Assembly (NCBI GenBank): GCA_946902875.1
Contig: OX336355.1
Span: 12,371,347 to 12,435,346, forward strand
Direction: 5' to 3'
Length of the DNA stretch: 64,000 bases
Source of the DNA: Nematopogon swammerdamellus
Lineage: Eukaryota > Arthropoda > Insecta > Lepidoptera > Adelidae
Below, piece after piece: positions 1-12,900 of the stretch (the first letter of the stretch is position 1; each line of letters begins with the position of its first letter). The position numbers and the translations under genes are program-made. The notes under the pieces were generated by a model, which worked only from the letters and a program-made list of their open reading frames with translations, was not told the origin of the DNA and did not search any database.

Positions 1-363
1 ACTGATTTAATTTTAGAAACTGTTAAGACTCTATGAATATTTTTATGATTGTATTAGATTTATGATTTTTTTTTCATTGCCTACTGTGAAGGATCATATA
101 GCTCTTGTGGTTTCCATGGAAAAATCACTCAACAAATTATTTAAATATGAGCGCAACATTCATAACTCTTCATGGTTTGCTAAAAATGATGACAGCGTAT
201 AAAAAAAAAACAAATAAAGTGCCTCACAAAAGCATAATGAGTAAAAATCTTAAGTTACGAACCCCCATTCTTCGCCAATAGCGATCTATCACTAACAAAT
301 AACAGTCCCACAGGTCTCATTCTCACCATATAAATAATATAACACGTGTTATATAACATTGAA

Positions 364-957
364 TTACACCGCATTGTGTAGCGTGAGCGGATACTGACTG
401 CTTCCGTTATTTAAAACGCTTTCTAACCCGTTATTCTCCTTATGCCCGTTGTGAATCGTGTATCCATTCTCCTCTTTCGATTCACCGTTTTGAACCTTAA
501 CGGTCTCGACTGTTAGCTGAGCGGACAGTAAATCTACGTTACTTTGTGAATTATCAACATTGACTAACGGCGCAATGGGAGTGAGTAGATCGACATCCGA
601 GTTTAGTAGATCCACGTTATTGCTTATATCTACTAAGGAGCTCTCGACCTTCGCCTGGGAATTGTCGAGGATTTTATTCTCGGTTTGGACGCCGAGAAGA
701 TTGATGTTTTGCATGTTGGAGTTTCTCTCGGCGTCAATTAAGCTTACGGTACTTTGTATGATGTGGCTTTGCGTATTTGCGTTGTCGTTGGCTAGACCGA
801 GTAAATCAACATTGTTTTGTGCGGTCTGGCCGTTGCCGTTGTCGGGTTCAGACTGTTTGTTTGATTTTGGTGCGTTATTGTCGGCAGGCGCGCTTTGGCT
901 CATGATAGATGCGTTTGCGCTCTTGCCGCTAGTCTCTTGGTTCTTTTCTTCTTCAGC
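364..957 (-). CDS. ens: ens terminal coding exon (aa ~671-867) with VDLL repeats and stop
   Basis: The exon enters in phase 0 after a T-rich tract and CAG, starts AEEEKNQETSG and ends HNAV at a TAA (364-366). It is Asn/Ser/Gln-rich and looks disordered. The motif (N)VDLL or NLL recurs five times: NNVDLLGL, NINLLGV, NNVDLLNSDVDLLTP and SNVDLLSA. No poly(A) signal is seen on the minus strand between 363 and 1, so the 3' UTR should continue past the window edge. The exon lies beyond the kinesin-binding domain. No fold is recognised. Confidence 0.88.
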   Translation of the reverse strand, partial: AEEEKNQETSGKSANASIMSQSAPADNNAPKSNKQSEPDNGNGQTAQNNVDLLGLANDNANTQSHIIQSTVSLIDAERNSNMQNINLLGVQTENKILDNSQAKVESSLVDISNNVDLLNSDVDLLTPIAPLVNVDNSQSNVDLLSAQLTVETVKVQNGESKEENGYTIHNGHKENNGLESVLNNGSSQYPLTLHNAV

Positions 958-3900
958 CTGAAAAAAATTAAATATTAAGGTTTAATTACACATTTGTTCT
1001 TACTCTTTGAGTACTCTGCATGCAAACTCATGTTCACCAGTTGTTCAGTTTTTTATTATATAAATTTCTAAAAAGTCAATCAGCAAAATCATGTGGCGTT
1101 TGTGAAAAGTAACAGCCACAAAATCATGTGACATGTGAAGTTACAGCCGCAGAATCATGTGATGTGTTTGAGAAGTCACAGCCGTTTAATGTGGGGTGTG
1201 TGGAAAGTCACAGCCACAGCATTAACCTGATGTGTGTGAAGTCACAGCTACGGTATCATTTTATTTGTGTGAAAGTCACAGCCAAAGTATCATGTGATGT
1301 GTGTCAAAGTCACAGCCAGAGTATCTATGTGTGTGAAAGTCAAAACCAGAGAATCATGTGATGAGTGTAAAAGTCACAGCCAGGGTATCATGTGATGTGT
1401 GTGAAAGTCAAAACCAGAGTATCATGTGATGCGTGTAAAAGTCACAGCCAGAGTATCATGTGATGCGTGTGAAAGTCACAGCCAGAGTATCATGCGATGT
1501 GTGTGAAAGTTACAGCCAGAGTATCATGTGATGTGTGTGAAAGTCACAGCCAGTGTATCATGTAATGTGTGTGAAAATCAAAACCAGAGTATCATGTGAT
1601 GCGTGTGAAAGTCACAGCCGGAGTATCATGTGATGCGTGTGAAAGTCACAGCCAGTGTATCATGTAATGTGTGTGAAAGTCACAGCCGCGTGTGAAAATC
1701 AAAACCAGAGTATCATGTGATGCGTGTGAAAGTCACAGCCAGAGTATCATGTGATGCGTGTGAAAGTCACAGCCAGAGTATCATGTGATGCGTGTGAAAA
1801 GTCACAGCCGCAGTAGCACAGCCGCATTGCTTGCACGTCACATATGTTAGTGGCACGAAGTTCAGCTGCGCTACCTTCTTCTGGCGCGTGCGCAGCATAA
1901 TGGCCTCGACGCGCTGGCGGCGCGCCCTGCGCTCGGCCTCCTCGCGCTCGGCCTCCTCGCGGCGAGCCACCTCGGCCACCTCGCGCGCCTTCTTCTCCTC
2001 CTCCTCCTCCTTCAGCCGCACGAGCCGCTCCGCCTCCTCGCGCGCCGCACGCTCGCGCGCCTCCTGCTCCAGCTGTTGCTGAGCCTGTCGAGTTCAGGTC
2101 AACTTTGAAGGTTTTAGGACAAATTTTAAGGTTCCAGCTAGCACCGCAAGAAATCAAGAATTCACACTCCCGAGTCATTCTAGAGGCAGTTCAGTTTAAA
2201 GAATATTTATTTCCCAAAAGAACATTACATTCACTTTTATGAGAAAATTTTACATTTGTTTTCTTTTGTTGCGGTTACAACATTGTAAATAAGAATTTGG
2301 ACATGGAGGCCCACCACGTAAACCATTACCGACCGAAACACTCGACTCGGTATGTCGACACGCAACGAGGACATATTAATTTATAAGTACTTTCAGTCGA
2401 TACTAGCCCACGTAGTGGACCACCGGACCAGGTAACATTATTATTTATAACTAGCTTTTGCCCGCGGCTTCGCTCGCGTGAAATTCGTATTTCAAAGGAA
2501 GAAAGTAAGTAACTAAGGGCGAGCTGGGTTCAGGTAAACGATAAACCGTCTCGAAGAAAGTGAGTAACTTTTTGAGGCCGAAGGCGGAGTTGCCTTCAGG
2601 AAGACGATAAACCTTCTCGAAGACAGTAAGTAACTATGGGCGAGGCCGAAGGCCGAGCTGCGTTCAGGAAGAGGATGAACCATCTTTAAGAAAGTAAGTA
2701 ACAAAGGGCGAGGCCGAAGGCAGAGCTGCGTTCAGGAAGAGGATAACCTTTTCGAAGAAAGTAAGTAACTATGGGCGAGGCCGAAGGCCGAGCTGCGTTC
2801 AGGATGAGGGCAAACTTTTCGAAGAAAGTAAGTAACAGAGAGCGAGGCCGAAGGCCGAGCTGCGTTCAGGAAAACGATAAACCTTCTCGAAGACAGTAAG
2901 TAACTATGGGCGAGGCCGATGGCCGAGCTGCGTTCGGGAAGAGGATAACCTTTTCCAAGAAAGGAAGTAACAGAGGGCTAGTCCGAAGGCCGAGCTGCGT
3001 TCAGGAAGACCATAAATCTTCTCGAAGAAAGTAACTTCTTTGTTACTTACTTTCTTCGAAAAGGTTTATCCTCTTCCTGAACACATCTCGGCCTTCGGCC
3101 TCTCCCATAGTTACTTACTGTCTTCGAGAATTTTTCGTCTTTCTGAACGCAGCTCGGCCTTCGGCCTCGCCCATAGTTACTTACTATCTTCGAAAAGGTT
3201 TATCGTCTTCTTGAACTCAGCTAGGCCTTCGGCCTCGCCCTCTGTTACTTACTTTCTTCGAAAAGTTTACCCTCATCCTGAACGCAGCTCGGATTTCGGC
3301 CTCGCCCATAGTTACTTACTGTCTTCGAAAGGGTTTATCGTCTTTCTGAACGCAGCTCGGCCTTCGACCTCGCCCTCTGTTACTTACTTTCTTCGAAAAG
3401 TTTACCCTCATCCTGAACGCAGCTCGGCCTTCGGCCTTGCCCATAGTTACTTACTTTCTTCGAAAAGGTTACCCTCTTCCTGAACGCAGCTCGGCCTTCG
3501 GCCTCGCCCTTTGTTACTTACTTTCTTAAAGATGGTTTATCCTCTTCCTGAACGCAGCTCGGCCTTCGGCCTCGCCCATAGTTACTGTCTTCGAGAAGGT
3601 TTATCGTCTTCCTGAACGCAACTCCGCCTTCGGCCTCAAAAAGTTACTCACTTTCTTCGAGACGGTTTATCGTTTACCTGAACCTAGCTCGCCCTTAGTT
3701 ACTTACTTTCTTTCTTTGAAATACGAATTTCACGCGAGCGAAGCCGCGTGCAAAAGCTAGTTATAACAATAAAAACATATGGTACATATCACTACAAAGA
3801 TGTATTTTTTTTTTAATTAACTGCATATTTACTTTTCCTTTAAATAGAACAGAAATTGTTATATTTAAATTTTCCGCTATTTTCGCTCTCCTGGACAATT

Positions 3901-6900
3901 TAGCATTTGGTTAATACAGTGTTTCACTCTGGAGCAGCCGATAGGTTTGCACCTAAAATTAATCAAATAGATACCTAACGAAGTTAACCTACATAATATT
4001 ATGAATCGAATTAAATAAGAAAGTCTGCTCAAGACAATGCATACACACACCGCGCTCCGCCAGACCGCACCCCGCGCCACTAACCCCCTCCGCGCCGCGC
4101 CGCTCTTTATTTCGGCGCTTGGAACAATTCGATTTGTATGGGAGCCACATCTTAGCGTAGCCGGAAGTGAATTTTAGTAAGCCTATCCTGTGTCCCGTAT
4201 AGTAAAATGGGCTTGTAGTAAGTTTCATCAAATTCGGATTATGGCTTTAAGAGTTATGGAGGAACATACATACATACATACATACATACAGAAAAGATTT
4301 CTAAAAATCGTCAATTTAGCTTTAGTATCATACATAGAGGCTACAAACTCAATATTTCCTTAAACAAAGTAACTTACTCCATCACCATCCCTTACAGATT
4401 TATTATTAGTATTGATAATCTAGATATAAGTATAAAATAGAAACTAAAGACCTAGTCTGCTATTTATTAGACACTAAAGTAGGTTTTGATAGCTGTCTTG
4501 AACTGTCTGTTTGTCTCTAAATTTCTAATGCTGTTAGGAAGGCTGTTATATACCTGTACACCATCAAATAATAGGTTTCGTTTTCCATAATTTGTGCGCG
4601 GTGTAGGTATACGCAGATTTCGCGCACTTCTTGTGAAGTGTGCGTGTATTTCACTATTAGTTATGAAATTCGTTTTTATGTGAAGGTTACCTTGTAAAAT
4701 GTTCCTGATCAATATGCACGTATTGTATTTGTATATTTGTTTGATATCGAATAGTTTTGTCTCTTTATATAATGTATCTGTGTGTGTGAGGCGATCAAAT
4801 TGGAAGAGGACTTTAACAATTTTGTTTTGAGCGATTTGTAGGTCGTGAAGTATGGAGGGAGCAGCCGTCCCCCACACGCTGACAAGGTACTGTAAGTGTG
4901 GGTAGACAAGTGAGTTGTATATAGTGTGTCTTGTCTGCGCGGGGAGGACGCCGGCAATACGTCTCAGTGCTCCAGTTAACGGAGTTAATTTTGAAATCAC
5001 ATGTTTTATATGTGCGCGCCAGGACAAGTCCTTGTCAAGTATAAGTCCGAGATATTTTTCATTGTCGATTTTTTTTAAAACTTGTTCATTAATTTTTAGG
5101 GGGTTATGTGAGTGTACTACCTTATTTTTCGCCGCAAAAATTATATAGCATGTTTTATTTGTATTTATAGTTAATAAATTTTGCAAAAACCACGTGTTTA
5201 AAATGTTAAGATCTAACTGAGCTTGCTGGATAACTTCTTCGATCATACGGCCAAAATAAAACAAACACGTATCATCAGCATATAAAGTTAGATTACCTGA
5301 AAGGCCTATTTTATATATGTCATTAATGTAAATAAGGAAAATTAAGGGCCCGATTATTGAACCCTGGGGCACTCCAAAGGTGATCGGTTTTGGACTGCTT
5401 TTTTCATTTTCAATCTGTACAATTTGGTACCTGTTTGAGAGGTAACTTTCTAATATTTAGTTTACACCTGATTCAGTTAATTAATAAGTCTTTGTAGTCA
5501 GAACTCTCAGCAAAATTGTTAATCTTGCTCTCAAGCTGTGTTTCAGATAGACTATGGGTGGTGTTATTATGTGGCTAGTCACTAAATACTTGTAAAAATA
5601 TGTTTAAAAAAATACCCTGCGAAGTTTCTTGTCGGTTCTTCTTCGTGGGTGTAATCGAACCGGATAGAACAAATTGTGACAAGTTCGAGCGCAGTCTAAC
5701 TGCCATATGAATGATCAATAAACAAAACAATAGAAAGTTTAGAGAGCGGACTCGTGAATCTGGAGTCATCAGAAGCCAGCTAATTGGTCTGGGTTCAGAG
5801 TGTATCACCGAATAAAGATTACACTAATAGTTCACCATCTGCTGGGCATGGCGTCACGCTGAGCAAGGTTTCACGAGATGAGGTGCACCTGGCTGTCTTG
5901 ACTGCACGATTGATCACTGGGCATAGCCACCCAACCTATACGGACTTAACAAAGGCATTTTTTCATTTCTTGTTTTGGCTTGTTACACAAATTGGCAGAG
6001 CATGTGGATACTTCTGGATCGGCTTCTAGCCGTTAGAACTGAACTTTTTATACGGTCTGACCCATCTTGAATAGGTTTTGGTCCAATCATTACAAGGAGA
6101 TACAGAGAGCCATGCATCCACAACTAGATACAGAGTTAGATACGCAATACAATTTAAATGATATAGCGATATGGTACATCACATTTATACCTATGTGGAT
6201 ACAGCTTAAGGCGCAAATAAGACTCAAAAGGTCAACTTTAAACGAAATTATTGAGCTATTGGTAAAGATAAAAAATCTGTAAAAAATATGTGATAAGTAT
6301 TGATCTTTAATTAACAAATATAGCGAAAAAAATATATTTTACTACTTTGGAAAGGTGTTAAATAAATCTCCAAAAAATACGAAAGTACGAAAATTGTACT
6401 TTCAAGTTAAATTATCTTGAGAAACATCAATTGTTTCAATACCAGACCCTCATAGAAATACAGACAATATTTTTCCCTACAATCGTGGCGAAAAAAATAT
6501 TGTTTTCCATCTTTCCAACACGTGAAATTTAATATATAGTGTGATTTTCGCGCAAACGTTCTTCGTCGGCGCGACGTATCAGCCACCGCACGAGTAGAAC
6601 GAATCTCGCACCTATTAAATCTGCATACGGTTCGTGTTTCAATCATCAGTGCATGGGTAGCACGGTTTGAGTCTTATTTCCGCCTTAAAGAGAGTTACAA
6701 GCGCTACGACGCGCGTAGCGTACCTCGATGGCCTTCCTCAGCTTCTCCTCCTCGGTGGTGCGCTGCAGCTCGGCCAGCTCGCGCGCCTCCTCCTCGAGCT
6801 GCCGCTGGCGCTCCTCCTCCTGCCGCTGCCGCTCCGCCTCCAGTTCGGCCTCGCGCGCCAGTCTGCAACCCCGACAATCTTCATTTATACTTGTTTTCAC

Positions 6901-9900
6901 ATAGAAACATCTATCTACACATTGATTGTTGTATATTGTATATTGAGCTTTCTCAAGGCAGTAACACTACTGTTTACACCACGAAGCATATTTTATAAGA
7001 AACATGGCAGGAGTTTTATTATATAAATATTATTTACAGGAAGAAAGTTGTGTTGAGCTTGGGATGGCTTTACCGAACATCTCTGGACCCATTGGCAGTA
7101 GAGGAGGGTATCAATTCAGTTCGGGACTAGCGAGTGGCCACTCTGTAATTCTCCAGCATGCGTTACGTTTCGGCTCGCGGCAAGCTCTCTTCAGCTAGTC
7201 TGCGATGACTAGGACGTGGAGAACCACCCGTTCCGCTCTTGACCTACCTCTCACATATTCTGTACGATGCCTCCACTGACTTTTTCGAAGATCTCTCCAT
7301 ATATGTATGAGCTTAGGCTATCTTGGCAGGTCTAGATTCTTGAAGAAACTGTATTGACTTCGCTGGTAGTCCACTTGTTCCGACTTCAACAACGAAGAGA
7401 TCAGTCTTGAATCCATTTTTCACTATTCGGTCTACTAAGCTGCCGTACTTGTTTACTTTGAAGTTGTGTTCATGCGGTATGTTACTTTTACCATGAAACT
7501 CAAATTCAACAAGTACTACATGCTCTGTTGCTTTTGAAAATATGAGTATGTCCAGTCTGTATGCTGTGATACAGATTTCTGAAGACATTTGATAATGCTT
7601 CTCATGTGTGTTCATCAACATTTGCCAGTCCTTTGCTGCTCTCAAAATTTAGTGAAATTTTAGTGAGTATCGGTTCATCGTAAATACAGTCTTGAAAGCA
7701 AGAATGCAAAAACAAATAGTATTATGTCTACCAAATATGTGCCGAGCAGGATTCGAACCCACGGACAAGTAAATAAAGTGTGAATGCTTTTTACGCTTCG
7801 ATATGTTTTGAATTATTGGACAGGCTGCATACAACGGTTTTTTTTTTATGGAAACTGACACGGTTGGCTACATCACCTACAAACATCTGTGATGTCAGCC
7901 CATAACACCGGGTCAACTTGGTGCCACGTCAGTGCTTTCCTTCGGTCGTGTCGGCTACACTGAACTGGACGGAAAACACAAACTATTTAAATAGCCGTTT
8001 CGACCGACCTTTCATTCATTGCGGTGGTACCAACCAGGGCGGGTTAAACCCTACCACCTAGTAATATAAGAAGGGAGTCATATCCCTTAGTCGCCTTTTA
8101 CGACATGCACGGGGAGAGATGCAGTGGGGCTATTCTTTTAAAGTACCGGCCCCACACGGTACGGTGTAACTTCGAAATCGTGTACTTATTGTACCTCTGT
8201 CGCTCGAGCTCCGCCTGCCGCTCCAACTCCTCGCGAGCCTTCCGCCTCCGCTCGGCCAGCGCAGCCTTCGCCTCCTCCTCCGTCGTGATCCGGTTGCGAG
8301 CTATCATGGAAGCTGCAACACAACAAGACACTCGGCAACTGATGACAAGCGAGCAGACTAGTCGAAACATCAGTGGGTAAAACTCAACCTTTGGTCGTGC
8401 CGGATACAACAAACTGGACAAAATTATTGCATTGCATAGAAAATATAACAGTTTTATCATTATATTGGCAGATTATACAGAATGAAATTATACAGGGTGA
8501 AATTATACAGGGTGTCCTTACTGGATTCACGGAAACTGAAAGGATGCATTGTATGAGACGTAAAAAACATATAACAGAAAGAATAAGGTTTCAATATTAA
8601 TCCGTTTTCACGAAATTAATTTTCAAAGTTTTAAACTTAAACGAATGTGTGACGACACATATGATGCATGAGCAAACGAGAGAGCATGCGCTTGCGCGAG
8701 AAAGCAAGTAAATAACAAACACGTGCGTGCGGCGCGGTGCAGATCAAAAAGAAAGCCGCAGTCTGCCGTCCCGCGCCTCGCGTGGCCTCGCGCCATCCAC
8801 CGCTTCTCGATCAGGCCGCTCTTACACTATCCACGCTATTTATTTTCTTAGAAACTCTAAAAAACGTTATTATTTCAAAATTGAAAAAAATAACTACGCC
8901 ACTGCATTTCCTAGATGAAATACAGGCTGTGATTTCAGTTTCCGTTAATCCAGTAAGGACACCCTGTATATGTTAAACCATAATTATCTTCTCTCTTCTG
9001 TTGTATCTGTTATGGCTCGGGTTTTTGCACCTCCACTGGTTTCTGAGGCTTTTGAACATCAACAGATTTTTGTGCCACAACTGGTTTTTGAACCTAAATA
9101 TTTAAAAAAATTATATACTTCGTGCAATACTGGCTACTTGATAGGCATCTTCTCTGAATACTTAGCTAAATTTGGTGGTCGGTGTTGTGCTGTAATTTAT
9201 AAAAGTCCTTGCAGCACAATACCGATTACTCTGCTAACAAAAAAAGTAGAGTGGACCTTTCACTAGCATGTTCCCCATAACATTTGCAAAAGAAAAGTAA
9301 ATTAATTTCTTTATAAACCCAATACATACATATTGATATACTGTTTTGAATTTTTTATTTTTAATTAGTTTTCTATCTGGACCAAAAACCTAGATGTATG
9401 CTCACCTGTCATATCTGTTTCCTCAAACTTGTCCAGGCTAGCAACCGGTTTCTCTTCTCTCTTCTGTTCCATCGCTTTCGGCTCGGGCTTTTGCACCTCC
9501 ACTGGCTTTTGAGGCTCAACTGGTTTTTGACCTTCAACTGGTTTTTGAGCCTCAATCGGTTTTTGAACTTCAACTGGCTTTTGAGCATCAACTGGTTTTT
9601 GAGCCTCATCTGGTTTTTGGGCCTCAACTATTTGTGGCACGACTGACTTTTGCCCTTCACTGGGTTTCTCAGCATTTCGAGTTTCATCCAGTTTCTGCTG
9701 CTCCTGGACTGGTTTCTCGGCTACAAGCTCTGGTTGTTTAGGCGAAGCCTCGGTAATCTGGATGAGAGGCTGATTCTGGGCGTGGGTTTCGTTGTTTTGG
9801 ATCTGCAGAGCTTCTAATTTCTGGGTCACTTCTGAGGCACTCACTTGGATGGAGTCCTTAGCGGGGTCAGATGGCTTTTGCTGAAATAAAAGTTTAAACT

Positions 9901-12900
9901 TTTTCAACATCAACAATATAAAACGCAAACCAGAGACACAAAAATGCTCATTTCCAAACATTTTTTAAAGATCTTCCTGTGAAAACAGAAAAAGGAAATT
10001 TTGCTTAAAAACTTCAGAAAATAAAATAAAAATATTATGTGGTCAGACAGATGTCTGTCTATGTTTCCGCAGATTCATGTAACAGCGATTATTCCATTCG
10101 ATTCAGCAACTCTTTGAGATCGTTTTACGATATAGGTAATATCATCACGCAAAAACTGACAAAAGTTATTTTGCATAATTCTTACATTCCAACCTACTCT
10201 CTTGGACCCGAGTAACCTAGTTCGATGGGGGAATCTACAAATAGATTATGCTTAACGTGTAAGGAGTTCGTACGAACTGCCAAATATTTGGTATGTGGAT
10301 GCAAATTACTACTTGAGAGAGGCAAATATTCCTACCGCCATGATAAAGTCCTCCGAATATTCAGAGGCCATCAGCCTCTCCATTGCGCAGACCAGGAAGG
10401 GACAAACCAGTAGTGGCTTCCAGGTCAACTTTGTGAAACCTGGAGCTAATAAGCTGCACTATGATAGGACTAAACCTTCCTCAATTTTGGGAGCAGCAAA
10501 GGACTGGCAAGTGTTGATGGACACACATGAGAAGCATTACCAAATGCCTTCAGAATCTGTACCACAGCATACAGACCGGACATACTCATATTATCAAATG
10601 CGACAATGCATGTAGTACTTGTTGAACTTACAGTTCCATAGGAAAGTATCATAGTGAAGGACCACAACTTCAAAGTAAACAAGTACTGCAGCTTAATAGA
10701 ACCGAATAGTGCAAAAATTTATTCAAGACTGATCTCTTCGCTGTGAAAGTCGGAGCAAGAGGACTACTAGCGAAGTTGCTCCAGTCTCCTCAAGAAACTA
10801 GGCCTGCCAAGATCGACGCTAAGCTCATACATGGAGACAGCTTCGAAAATGTCACTGGAGGCATCCTACAGAATATGTGAGATAGATCAAGAGCGGGACT
10901 GGTGGTTCTCCTAGTCATCGGAGCTAAAGAGGGCTTGCCGCGAGACGAAACGTAACATATGCTGGAGAACTGAGTGGCCCCTCACTAGTTCCAACATCGA
11001 TTGGCACCCTCCTCTACTGCCAATGGGCCCTGATATGTTCGGTGAATATATTGCAAGCTTAGTTCAACACCTTCTATATTAACTTCTGCCCGCAGCTCTG
11101 CTCATGCCACTTTCAGGTTTGGGTGGAGGTTTATAATAAAGATTAGGAGTTAGATATATCCTAATGAGAACTTTTCATAGGACTAGATGCTACATTTCCT
11201 TCACATATCTCCAAGACATAAGTCAGTGTACACAGTGCACATAATATGGTGTGGCCATGTTTGGCACGTTTTTTAAGTAAAAGCTTCAGTTTAATCTGTT
11301 TTAGATTATGGCCATATGTCGCAGTGTGAACTGTCAAGTTTGCTGGCAACTTTAAATTTTTTATGCACTTACGATGTCAGCGGCAGGTTTGGGAGTCTTC
11401 TTGTCGCGCGCGGGCGTCCTGCGGAGCTCCTTGTCCACACTCGGCTCCTTGGAGGAGTCAGAGGGTGAAGCGGCCGACGGAGCACCCTTCGTGCCTAGTT
11501 TCTGCGGGGTCTGAATATAATATCATGTTTAATGATATGTCATATAGAGCAATATCACCAAAATCTGTAGTAACTTAGAAGAAGCGATTTCACATATTAA
11601 AATGACAAGTTTTTTTTTCCTAAGAAAATGTGTTATGCATTCATTCCAGCCTCCAAAACCTAAAAATAAAAGTTGTGATGCCCGCTTTTTTTATGTAACC
11701 CGATATGGGTGGCTGAGTCGGAGGGGCCAAAGCGCATGCTCCGACCAGCCAATATCACCTCCGAGAAGGTGCCTTACCGGAGACTTCCCTGGATTGCTGG
11801 CTATACTGGACTAGAGGAGAACACAACCGAGGCTGCTTTGCGGCCATCTTACATCCGGTACGGTGGTAGCAACCCAGTCGGCTACAACTTGAGCCTACCA
11901 CCTAGTAAGGGGCAAGGGAAGGGACCTACAGTTTTACACCGGTTCCGAAAGGTGAAGCAGCAGGTGTAGGTATGCACGTAAATGTTTTCGTCAGAAAAAA
12001 CTCATTGGTACACGCCGACCGGAATCGAACTGCGGACCTCTCGCATGAGAAGCCGATGCCCAAACCACTCGACCACCCGCCGCTTAGCTTATTTTAAGCT
12101 AAGAAAATGTTAAAATTTATAAGAATCATGGCAAAATGTTACCTTTTCGTTTTCTTTGGGAAGCTTTGGCTTTCTGTGCAGTGGCGGTTTGCCGTCCCCG
12201 GCGGCGACTGGCGCTGAAATTAATACTTTACACATTATTATAATTCCAAGCCTTGCTTGAAATCCAAGCTGCAGCTATTGAAGCTTTCAGGTTTGATTCC
12301 TACAACAGTATTCAGAATTAAGATTTTTTTAAGGAACCTGACATGTTTGGCTGTGTCGCCTTCTACAGCTGACTTTTTTTTTATTTTTTAAGTGAAACTG
12401 ACACTGTTGGCTACATCACCTACAACCACTGGCGGCTGGTCCTAAAGTGCGCTCGTGCGCCGCACTACCATACCACGAGAAGTCTTCACTTCACTCAAAA
12501 TAAATAATATCTTACAATATACCTACATTAAAGCCATAAAGATCGTACTCCAAATAAATACGAATGTGTATTCGACCTTATTTTATAGATCACAAGACAC
12601 TTTTTTGCGAGTAAACGCGCGCCCCGTGCGGAATCAGAGAGCGCACGCGGGTCTCCCATGCTGAATGTATGGAGATCGGCAAAACACCGCTGGCGCGTGA
12701 GACAAAAGATACTTCATAGAAACAGTATGGGCCGAAATGGAGTTCTGCGTGCGGCGCACGAGCGCCAAACAAGGACGCTATATCGTGAATAGCCGCGCGT
12801 GCGACGCGTCGCGTCGCGAGCGATTCGTTTTGCACGAGTCCGTCTGTCTAGCTAGAGTCAGTACGCTGTCATGTGATGTCACATACCCGTTAGCGCGCGA

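Noticed and set aside
560..961. 133-codon plus-strand frame
   Set aside because: Antisense of the terminal ens exon.
1089..1818. CRISPR-like regular repeats
   Set aside because: Head-to-tail 34-bp minisatellite without unique spacers, in a eukaryotic intron.
3040..3483. 147-codon open frame, identical to one at 31897-32340
   Set aside because: It is the translation of ~68-bp repeats in the palindromic arms, and its identity at both sites reflects the duplicated element rather than protein conservation.
3989..4231. 80-codon frame identical to 31149-31391
   Set aside because: Unique part of the Helitron-like element; no transposition protein motif, and identity is explained by DNA identity of the two copies.
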